Of a stretch of 22,396 nt of DNA, positions 15,960 to 22,259 are shown in pieces. The notes under the pieces are model-generated. The model did not search any database. It saw nothing but the letters and a program-made list of their open reading frames with translations, and was not told where the DNA came from. The translations under genes were made by a program, and so were the position numbers. Each line of letters opens with the position of its first letter. The stretch's first letter is position 1. The stretch is from JBBQUP01 sp038212305 (GTDB lineage Bacteria > Bacteroidota > Bacteroidia > Bacteroidales > Marinilabiliaceae), in assembly GCA_038212305.1 (NCBI GenBank), contig JBBQUP010000062.1, positions 1-22,396 on the forward strand, in the 5' to 3' direction.

Positions 15960-16607
15960 ATGAGCAAGATATCACTCTTACTAATTCTCATCATAGCAAT
16001 TACTTGCCAGATTTTTGCCCAGTCGGAAGTTGTTGAGGCCGTAAAAAAAATACCAAATGCCAGTTTACGTAAGCGAGTGGAGCAGTTTGTTCGGTCGGGC
16101 ATAGAAGAGGCATTGGATGTGGCGCCAAATGCTGATAGTATGGCAGTTCAGGCCTTGAGCTATTTGCATTCACCTTATCGCTCTGGAGGTATAACAGCGA
16201 AGGGCATGGATTGCTCGGGGTTGTTGTTTCGTTGTGCGACCGACTTGCACACAACCATTCCTCACTCGTCGCAAGAAATTGCTCGATATGGGAAAGTGGT
16301 TGCTAATCAGGAAGATTTAAGGCGCGGCGACCTACTTTTCTTTGGCTCAAGCAAGAGCAAAACCATTAACCATTCGGCCATTTATTTGGGTGATGGACAG
16401 TTTATTCACATGTCTAGCTCCCAAGGATGCAGTATTGCACATATAAACGACCCTCATTGGCAAAGTCGTTATATTTTTGCAACCCGCCTATACTCCTTAG
16501 TTTCCGAAGAGGGAATGTTTCCTTTTGAGATGCAAAAATTAGTGCCACATGATTCAATTCATATCAATGAACCGATGATTGAACCCAATGCTTCTTTATT
16601 GAAATAA
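15960..16607 (+). CDS. Secreted NlpC/P60 peptidoglycan endopeptidase
   Basis: 215 residues with a signal peptide (LLLILIIAITCQIFA-Q, cleavage near residue 20). The NlpC/P60 domain covers about 58-178. The catalytic Cys C85 is in MDCSGLLFR, the catalytic His H138 in INHSAIYLGDG, and a third polar residue H150 in FIHMSSSQG. The GDLLFFG motif before the His is typical. The enzyme probably cleaves D-iso-Glu to diamino-acid stem-peptide links in the periplasm. No wall-binding domain is seen; a tail of about 37 residues after the catalytic domain is unassigned. It has its own promoter, so its link to the efflux operon is only positional. Confidence 0.92.
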   Translation: MSKISLLLILIIAITCQIFAQSEVVEAVKKIPNASLRKRVEQFVRSGIEEALDVAPNADSMAVQALSYLHSPYRSGGITAKGMDCSGLLFRCATDLHTTIPHSSQEIARYGKVVANQEDLRRGDLLFFGSSKSKTINHSAIYLGDGQFIHMSSSQGCSIAHINDPHWQSRYIFATRLYSLVSEEGMFPFEMQKLVPHDSIHINEPMIEPNASLLK

Positions 16608-17149
16608 AAGTCTATTCTTAGCGGTTTTGTGAAACTGAATTGCGTGTTTTTCTACCTCCAATAATTATGCAAGCTAATGCACTATTGAGCCATTTGGTAA
16701 TTCAAGTTATTGGTTACTATTTTCACCCATATTTAGTGTCTCTAAGAAAATACATCATTTCCCCTGCGCACACCCTCTGACTCCCTAAAGGGAGAATTGC
16801 CAACCCGCTGGTGTATAGCAGATTCTCCTTTAGGGGCTAGGGGTAACAATGAAGACGTTTTTAAGATATATAGTGTTTTCTTAGTAACAATAAGTACAAC
16901 TCAGTTAGGTTTAAGTCGAACCTGAATATCATTTTCAGATTGATTGTATCGTGTGGCAACTAAAACCGAGATCTCTCTAATATTTCCTACCAATTTGTCG
17001 GTTTGACCTATAAATACCTACTGAAATGCAGGTTTTTGGTAAGTTTGTTGAGGTTAATTTATTGCAAATCAGTTCATATTCGTCTATGGCATTGACTTTG
17101 AAATTAGAATAATGCAGAACAATTCATCATGCATTAAAATTCAAAGGTT
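16608..17149. other. 542-bp non-coding region with MITE-like copy 2
   Basis: No gene is visible. The MITE-like element occupies 16742-16884. The remaining 265 bases before 17150 are AT-rich; TAAGTTTG at 17040-17047 matches the -7 consensus but has no TTG at the right distance, so the promoter of the NifX-like gene is uncertain. Confidence 0.65.
16742..16884 (-). mobile_element. 143-bp MITE-like element, copy 2 (inverted)
   Basis: Same length as copy 1 and opposite orientation, with 6 base differences. The end repeats are CTAAGAAAATAC and GTGTTTTCTTAG, one mismatch from perfect. The differences are scattered, as in an element that spread some time ago and has begun to decay. Confidence 0.7.
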
Positions 17150-17551
17150 ATGAAAGTATTAATTCCCGTTGTTAATTCCGTAGATGCAAAATACACCATA
17201 GCATCTGAGTTTTACGAAACAGAAACCTATTGTTTGTACGATAGAGTAACCGATAAATACGAATGGTTTTCGATTGATGAAATCACCAACAATATTGGTA
17301 ATCTAGGTTTTTCATTAAAGCGAAAAGGTATTTTATCGGTTATAATGATTGAAATGCCGCAAATCGCCATCGAATTGTTCTGCGAAATGGGTATTGTTGT
17401 TTATCATGCTAAAGGCGCCGATTTGGCCACAAACATTCAATTGTTTAACAATAATAAACTGAATCACCTTATTGTGGTCGATTCGGACATGCCCATTATA
17501 AAACTTCCAAGCTGCACCAGTAATTGTGGAACGTGTAAGTCGTTGTGCTAA
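17150..17551 (+). CDS. NifX/NifB-C-like (dinitrogenase FeMo-cofactor superfamily) protein with Cys-rich tail
   Basis: 133 residues. The fold pattern is that of the NifX/NafY/NifB-C superfamily. The opening is MKVLIPV, with an 'EFYETETYCLYD' segment where relatives have a SEHFG...YFLI motif. Then comes the typical LSVIMIEMPQIAIELFCEMGIVVYHA helix-strand, and NIQLFNNNKL where relatives have EAI..L..GKL. The C-terminus adds four cysteines, CTSNCGTCKSLC (CX3CX2CX3C), suited to binding a metal or Fe-S cluster. No nif genes are in the window, so nitrogen fixation is not implied; many anaerobes carry stand-alone members of unknown function. The next gene, 135 bases on in the same direction, may be a partner. 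Its stop codon TAA is the first unit of the octad array. Confidence 0.7.
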   Translation: MKVLIPVVNSVDAKYTIASEFYETETYCLYDRVTDKYEWFSIDEITNNIGNLGFSLKRKGILSVIMIEMPQIAIELFCEMGIVVYHAKGADLATNIQLFNNNKLNHLIVVDSDMPIIKLPSCTSNCGTCKSLC

Positions 17552-17666
17552 TGGGGTAATTTGCTAATTTGCTAATTTGTTAATTTGCTAATTTGCTAAA
17601 GGGGTAATTTTAAACCATAAACACTAACCTCTAAACCCTAAATTCTTAAATCTTGATACTAAAAAA
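17549..17666 (+). repeat. Octad array followed by heptad array (NifX-like gene to next gene)
   Basis: Seven 8-base units run in phase from the stop codon (17549-17604): TAATGGGG, five TAATTTGC-type units (one ending GT), then TAAAGGGG. After TAATTT come seven 7-base units in phase (17611-17659) beginning TAAACCA, TAAACAC, all but the first ending in C, and finishing TTGATAC, followed by TAAAAAA. The ATG of the next gene is at 17687. Confidence 0.75.
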
Positions 17667-17686
17667 GACACATCTAAAAAAACAAA

Positions 17687-18094
17687 ATGAAAAAGCGCGA
17701 ATTGAAATGGGAAACTTGGTTAACTGATGGAGATCAATTTTTAAAAGGTGCTACACCCAAAGGAGCGAAAAGCATATTTGGTAATGTGGTTCGATACAAT
17801 TTGTTAAGCATGTCGTTGGAAGGATACATTATGGCCATTTTAGATTTCCATCAACAGATGCCACAAAACCACACTTATACCGATTTATTGTTTGCGTTAG
17901 ATGAGGTTATGACTTTGGATCCGGTCCTTAAAGCCCGTATTTTAAAATACGAGAACATCCAGTCGATTTGCTCATTGGAACAATTTTATGTGAACGAACC
18001 TACCGATGAGGAGTTGGTTGATTTATACTCGGCGATTGTTGAGATAAGTCAGTTGGCACACGAGACCTGCGTTTCGAAGGTGCTGGCTCACTAG
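17687..18094 (+). CDS. Small helical protein of unknown function
   Basis: 135 residues with no signal peptide or membrane segment, predominantly helical by eye (FGNVVRYNLLSMSLEGYIMAILDFH; YTDLLFALDEVMTLDPVLKARIL; DEELVDLYSAIVEISQLAHETC). The layout, with a long first helix pair and then a short 'NHTYTDLL' segment, resembles HEPN-type four-helix proteins, but the RX4-6H motif of HEPN ribonucleases is not present. I do not recognise a family. Gene order suggests a link with the NifX-like protein just upstream. Codon use resembles its neighbours, so it looks like a real gene. It starts at the ATG right after a heptad array. Confidence 0.6.
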   Translation: MKKRELKWETWLTDGDQFLKGATPKGAKSIFGNVVRYNLLSMSLEGYIMAILDFHQQMPQNHTYTDLLFALDEVMTLDPVLKARILKYENIQSICSLEQFYVNEPTDEELVDLYSAIVEISQLAHETCVSKVLAH

Positions 18095-18206
18095 GTTTTT
18101 GCTAGGCTGATAGTAAAATATCCTCGAAGTAGTTAATTTATTTTAGCTCTCGTATGGGCGACAGTTGTAACATATGAGTTCGGCCGTGGGCAGAGCCTAA
18201 GCCGAC

Positions 18207-18317
18207 ACAAGACACAAGATAAGAGACTAAACCCTAAACTCTTAAATCTAAAAACTTGATACTTGATACTCGAGACTAAAAATGAAACAAGACACGAGAC
18301 ACAAGACACAAGACTAA
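18207..18317 (+). repeat. Longest heptad array, with an embedded 11-codon frame
   Basis: Eleven 7-base units run in phase from 18207 to 18283 (ACAAGAC, ACAAGAT, AAGAGAC, TAAACCC, TAAACTC, ... TTGATAC twice, TCGAGAC, TAAAAAT). After a 3-base slip at ATGAA, four more units (ACAAGAC/ACGAGAC, 18287-18314) follow. Most end in C. The part after TAAAAA opens with ATG and reads 11 codons to a TAA (18282-18317), with peptide MKQDTRHKTQD. The array lies in the gap between a plus-strand gene ending at 18094 and a minus-strand gene ending at 18346. No terminator hairpin is evident. Confidence 0.7.
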
Positions 18318-18345
18318 AAGAAACCCATAAACCCCTGCCCCCTAT

Positions 18346-19239
18346 TTAACCTACTAGCATCAAAATCATCCCAGCTAAAATGCCAATTAAGTAAAGCGCT
18401 TTTTGTTTAATGTGTCCCTCTTTTAAAATAATTGCACCTCCCATAAACGAAATAATAACGCTTCCTCTGCGCATCGATGACACAAGTGAAATAAGCGAAT
18501 CGGGATAGCTAAGTGCATAGAAATACAAAAAATCGGCTACCACTAAGGTAATCCCTATCATTGGAATACTCCATCTCCATACAAATTGAGTATTTTTTCT
18601 ACGGTTAGGCCACCATAATAGCGCTACAATTGGCAACATTATTCCAACCTGATAAAACGAAAAATAGCACTGAACAGCCATGCGGTGAATACTCCGCATA
18701 AGATATTTATCGTATAAGCCACTGGCAGCAGCGGCTAAAGTACCTAATATCAAAAACCAAATCCATTTTTTGGATGTATTTTCACCTTTAATATTGGATC
18801 CTCTAGCCGAAAAGCTGAAAAAAAACAATAGTGTTATTATTAACCCAAGCCATTGAATTGGTGTGAGTTGCTCATTGTAAATTATTATGGCACCAAATAA
18901 TGTCCAAACAGGACCCGATGCGCGTATTGGACTAGTGGTGGTTAGTGATAAATGTTTTAAGGCGAAATAGGTGAAAATCCAGGAAGTGAGTACAATGAGC
19001 GTTTTAATCAAAATAAGTATATGCTCGCTGTAAGTAATAGGAGGGATGTAGAATAAATTTGATGTGCTAATGCTATGACTGATTGATAATATCCAAATAG
19101 GTAAAAAGATAATTGAACTGGCAACTGTACCTACTAGTAGAACAGGCAATACAGCATTGTTATTAACCGATAATTTCTTGAATATATCATAAATGCCTAA
19201 AAATATAGCCGAAAGTAACGCAAATCCTAACCAACCCAT
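18346..19239 (-). CDS. EamA/DMT-family transporter 1
   Basis: I start at ATG 19237-19239 (MGWLGFALLSAIFLGIYDIF, 297 residues). The frame extends 6 codons to a TTG, but the ATG places the first membrane helix at the N-terminus as usual. There are ten predicted membrane helices in two EamA halves: the first (about 1-138) includes RASGPVWTLFGAIIIYNEQLTPIQWLGL, the second (about 160-297) includes SSMRRGSVIISFMGGAIILKEGHIKQKALYLIGI. The family exports or exchanges small metabolites; substrate unknown. A TATTTTTG on the minus strand (19262-19255) matches a -7 element but would give a very short leader. It is divergent from the amidohydrolase-like gene. Confidence 0.88.
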   Translation of the reverse strand: MGWLGFALLSAIFLGIYDIFKKLSVNNNAVLPVLLVGTVASSIIFLPIWILSISHSISTSNLFYIPPITYSEHILILIKTLIVLTSWIFTYFALKHLSLTTTSPIRASGPVWTLFGAIIIYNEQLTPIQWLGLIITLLFFFSFSARGSNIKGENTSKKWIWFLILGTLAAAASGLYDKYLMRSIHRMAVQCYFSFYQVGIMLPIVALLWWPNRRKNTQFVWRWSIPMIGITLVVADFLYFYALSYPDSLISLVSSMRRGSVIISFMGGAIILKEGHIKQKALYLIGILAGMILMLVG

Positions 19240-19422
19240 TAATTCTATTTTTCGCAAAAATAGCTGATTATTTCAGAGTTCCGCTTGTAAAAAATCATTT
19301 TCAGGATCAAATGATGAGAGCACTATAGTTTATGGCATCAAATAAAGTAATTATTAATAGGTCAGTTACATATATATTGGTGTATCACCATTCTTTTTTT
19401 TGAAGTGATTCGTTGTGGATTA

Positions 19423-19457
19423 TTTATAGTTATTGAATGAAATTAAATAACTATAAA
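19423..19457. repeat. Perfect 12-bp inverted repeat
   Basis: TTTATAGTTATT (19423-19434) and AATAACTATAAA (19446-19457) are exact complements around an 11-base loop. It lies just upstream of the candidate promoter of the amidohydrolase-like gene and could be an operator; chance is less likely than for a shorter match but possible in AT-rich DNA. Confidence 0.5.
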
Positions 19458-19479
19458 GACGAAATTCCAGTCTAATATA

Positions 19480-19510
19480 TTGATACTAAATAAATTATTG
19501 TATAATTGTG
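19480..19510 (+). promoter_or_regulatory. Candidate promoter of the amidohydrolase-like gene
   Basis: TTG (19480-19482), a 20-base spacer, and TAATTGTG (19503-19510; one mismatch to TAnnTTTG). The expected leader would be about 160 bases. Confidence 0.4.
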
Positions 19511-19675
19511 TTTAAGAAAAATTGGTTTTTCTTTTATTAATAATAAATATTTCACTATGTTTATTATTGTTCTTCTGGTTGTTGAAAATGAAATTGTCAT
19601 TTTAAGTCAAGTTTGTAGCCTAAAATTATTGCAAACTCGTTCTTAATTGATTAAATTTCAATACGGCTAAATGGT

Positions 19676-20992
19676 ATGAATTATTTATTAATAAAAAACG
19701 GGTTAGTTATATCGGGAAATCGGGTTTTTAAAGCCGATGTTTTGATTGGAAATCAGAAAATACTTGATATTCAGAGTGTTTTGTCTCGTCCTGAGCCTGA
19801 AACACCTGTTATTGATGCTTCAGGTCGTTTTGTTTTTCCAGGTGCTATTGATATGAGTAATCATCATTGGGAAACTCAATTAGAAGAGGAAGCGATAGAG
19901 CGATTAATGAATGCAGAAATTGTTAGTGGAACAACTACCATATTTAAAACCATGGAACCGAATGAACAAACCCTTCTATCTGCATCTTTTGAATTATTAA
20001 TTCAGTCCAAGGATCGTCGAACCGATTATGCGCTTCACCTATCACCCGATTTAATTGATCATCTCGCCGAGAAGGATATTGTTTTATGTTATCTCAAGTA
20101 CGGCATCGTTTCCTACGTTGTTTCATCAATTCATTATGAGAGTTTTGCAGAAGCAAATTTTGATAATCTAATTAAAGTGTTGCAAACTTATAAGTTAACA
20201 TTGATTATCGATTTAACTATTCCTGAGCCAGAGGAAGGGTTTAATCGCATGACTCAGGTTAGGTATTCTCATGATGTATCAAAGCATATTAAGTTGTTGG
20301 TAAATATCTTAGAGAGGTTGAAGAACGTACAATGTCCCGTTTTATTCTCGAAACTACGATTTAAAGAAGAGGTTTTGATATTTGATAAGTATTTATCTAA
20401 AAATCCAAATCTACATGCCGAAATTGAGTTACCTTGTTTTTTAGGCGAATTGAGTCCTTTTGAAGTGGATGAATTAACCATGCTGGGCGGTATTAAGTTA
20501 AGTGGTAAGCTGAATCCGATTTTACCCGATGAATTCAGAGAGTACATGGCGATTGAAAACTATTTGGCTGCTCGACCAACGTTAAGTTTAATGATAGGAA
20601 ATACTGCTAATTCTTCAGTTTTTAATCGCCCTGATGAGTATTTTGGATTGAAAAATTTCGCCAGTATGCTTTATACATTAAACGTAATAAATGGGAATTT
20701 AGCTATTACCGATTTTGTAGCATGTATTTCAACACGTCCTGCCAAACTAATGGGTTTGTTTCCTCAAAAGGGTATTATGCGAGCTGGTGCTGATGCTGAT
20801 ATTGTGATTTGGAATCCAGATTTTGAACGAAACATTTATTGTAATCTGCCTTCAGGTTCTGATGATCATGAACTTAAGCTACAAGGAAAAGCCGAATTTG
20901 TTTTTTTAGGAGGTAAAATGGTTTACGATGGGGAGACTTTTTATCAGGAAAACCTTAAAGGAAACTATGTTTATCGAAGTCCGGTTGCTTAA
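19676..20992 (+). CDS. Dihydropyrimidinase/dihydroorotase-like protein lacking metal ligands (probable pseudoenzyme)
   Basis: 438 residues with the full cyclic-amidohydrolase outline: N-terminal beta-sandwich (LLIKNGLVISGNRVFKADVL), barrel entry VIDASGRFVFPGAIDM, and C-terminal STRPAKLMGLFPQKGIMRAG-ADADIVIWNPD closing the sandwich. Family members coordinate two metals through an HxH after PG-ID, a carboxylated Lys, two more His and an Asp. Here the HxH becomes SNH (residues 61-63), the Lys-bearing strand reads GIVSYVV, the HAEN-type strand reads LTLIIDLTIP, and the GTDHAPH-type strand reads LMIGNTANSS. Five or more of six ligands appear lost while the framework is kept, so the gene is under constraint but is unlikely to be a hydrolase. 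Inactive relatives include the non-catalytic dihydroorotase partner of aspartate transcarbamoylase. No pyrimidine genes are nearby. Confidence 0.82.
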   Translation: MNYLLIKNGLVISGNRVFKADVLIGNQKILDIQSVLSRPEPETPVIDASGRFVFPGAIDMSNHHWETQLEEEAIERLMNAEIVSGTTTIFKTMEPNEQTLLSASFELLIQSKDRRTDYALHLSPDLIDHLAEKDIVLCYLKYGIVSYVVSSIHYESFAEANFDNLIKVLQTYKLTLIIDLTIPEPEEGFNRMTQVRYSHDVSKHIKLLVNILERLKNVQCPVLFSKLRFKEEVLIFDKYLSKNPNLHAEIELPCFLGELSPFEVDELTMLGGIKLSGKLNPILPDEFREYMAIENYLAARPTLSLMIGNTANSSVFNRPDEYFGLKNFASMLYTLNVINGNLAITDFVACISTRPAKLMGLFPQKGIMRAGADADIVIWNPDFERNIYCNLPSGSDDHELKLQGKAEFVFLGGKMVYDGETFYQENLKGNYVYRSPVA

Positions 20993-21894
20993 AAAAATAA
21001 TAGCACCACACCACCCACTGCTACAATGGCACCCATAATCTCTTTAAACGAAATTCGTTCTTTAAATATAAAAACACTAGGCGCAATTATTAAAATAGGT
21101 ACAATCGACATAATTGTTGATGCCACCCCGGTTGTGGTGTACTGAATGGCAAACAATGAAAATGAAACACCTAGGAAAGGACCAAAGAAAGCTCCTGTTG
21201 AAATGCGAATCATGGCCGAGCGGTTAACCAATGCTTTAAATAAGTTTTTCCAATGTCCTGCAATCATCACCATAACAGTAAAACCTATTATTGCAGCAAT
21301 AACTCTAATTTGTGTCGATAAAAAAGGATCGTATCCATTCATCCCTAACTTGCTAATTACTAAGCCTAATGCTTGTCCTAATGCACCGCCAAAAGCTAGT
21401 AATAGGCCTTTTAATGGATAATTCATTTTAAATATCGATTTTTTAGCGGGCTTATTTAAAATAACCATTGCAATGCCTACAATCGTAATAGCCATTCCTG
21501 CGAAGTGCAAGGCTGTTAGTTTTTCTCCCAAAATAAAATAACCAAAAATGGCAGCCAATGGAGGAGCTAACGACATAATTAACATGGATATCCTTGCACC
21601 CACATCAATAAATGCCTGAAAAAGTAAAATATCACCTAATACAAAACCTATTAATCCCGAAACCGAAAGCCACCACCAATTCGACATGGTTGCATCTAGG
21701 GGAATGAACATTCCTTTTCTAATCCATGATAAAACCCCTAAGAAAAGAAACGCCATTGCTAGCCGAATGATGTTTACCGAAAGTGAACCCACTTTTTTTC
21801 CTGCCGATTCAAATGCAAGTGAGGTAATCATCCAACAAAGCGCAGTAAACAACGAGGCCATTTCGCCCGTATGTGATGCAAAAAATGAAGTCAT
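20989..21894 (-). CDS. EamA/DMT-family transporter 2
   Basis: 301 residues, ATG start at 21892-21894, ten membrane helices in two EamA halves. The first half (about 8-142) opens GEMASLFTALCWMITSLAFE and includes SLAPPLAAIFGYFILGEKLTALHFAGM. The second (about 158-301) includes MSIVPILIIAPSVFIFKERISFKEIMGAIV. It is not a close copy of the other EamA gene in the window, so the two are separate family members and not a recent duplication. Its stop overlaps that of the amidohydrolase-like gene by 4 bases (20989-20992), a tail-to-tail arrangement with no room for a terminator between them. Confidence 0.9.
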   Translation of the reverse strand: MTSFFASHTGEMASLFTALCWMITSLAFESAGKKVGSLSVNIIRLAMAFLFLGVLSWIRKGMFIPLDATMSNWWWLSVSGLIGFVLGDILLFQAFIDVGARISMLIMSLAPPLAAIFGYFILGEKLTALHFAGMAITIVGIAMVILNKPAKKSIFKMNYPLKGLLLAFGGALGQALGLVISKLGMNGYDPFLSTQIRVIAAIIGFTVMVMIAGHWKNLFKALVNRSAMIRISTGAFFGPFLGVSFSLFAIQYTTTGVASTIMSIVPILIIAPSVFIFKERISFKEIMGAIVAVGGVVLLFF

Positions 21895-21917
21895 TTTAAT
21901 AGCTGTTCATATGCGGG

Positions 21918-21948
21918 CGAAATTAGTTATTCTTATAAGAATGAACAA
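21918..21948 (-). promoter_or_regulatory. Candidate promoter of EamA gene 2 with a palindrome in the spacer
   Basis: On the minus strand TTG (21948-21946), a 20-base spacer and TAATTTCG (21925-21918; one mismatch). A perfect 14-bp palindrome ATTCTTATAAGAAT (21929-21942) fills the spacer, a position where a dimeric regulator could act. Confidence 0.5.
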
Positions 21949-22012
21949 CTCTTTGTTTTCGAGGTTGGAATTATTTGTTTCATCTTTTACAATAGTTCGT
22001 TAATTAGCGCCT

Positions 22013-22160
22013 CTAAGAAAACCCATCATTTCCCCTGCGCACACCCTTTGGCTCCCAAAAGGGAGAATTGCCAAACCGCTGGTGTATAGCAGATTCCACG
22101 TCAGGGGGTAAATGTCAATAGAAAATATGGCTGCTTAAGTTTTTCAGCAGATTCTAATTA
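22013..22160 (-). repeat. Partial MITE-like copy 3 joined to a palindromic repeat block
   Basis: 22013-22098 matches copy 2 from the CTAAGAAAA end through the GGTGTATAGCAGATTC segment. Then it breaks off, and the other terminal repeat is absent. From 22104 onward it continues as GGGGGTAAATGTCAATAGAA, then CTGCTTAAG...CAGCAG and CTAATTA, the block that precedes copy 1 at 1022-1052. It is diverged more than copies 1 and 2. Confidence 0.6.
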
Positions 22161-22259
22161 TTGTAAAAAGCTAATTTATAATATTTTAAATCCAATAGTG
22201 TTATTGTTTCAATTCGCTTATTTTAAGCATCTTGCTAATAAATCTAATTTCTATTATCT

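Larger units (their letters stand above)
19240..19675. other. 436-bp AT-rich divergent intergenic region
   Basis: No gene is seen. Noted inside: a short TTGGTG-TAT-CACCA hairpin followed by a T-run (about 19376-19401), a perfect 12-bp inverted repeat at 19423-19457, and a candidate promoter at 19480-19510. The rest is low-complexity AT-rich sequence. Confidence 0.6.

Noticed and set aside
16608..16640. Terminator after the NlpC/P60 gene
   Set aside because: No stem with a following T-run could be found in the bases after the stop codon.
17150..17551. Evidence for nitrogen fixation
   Set aside because: Only a NifX-like fold is present; there is no nifH, D, K, E, N or B, and such proteins occur widely without nitrogenase.
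17549..17659. Possible CRISPR array
   Set aside because: Units are 7-8 bases and directly adjacent, with no 20-40-base spacers and no cas genes in the window.
18346..21894. The two EamA genes as a duplication around the amidohydrolase-like gene
   Set aside because: The two proteins differ throughout beyond family-level motifs, so they are not a recent repeat pair.
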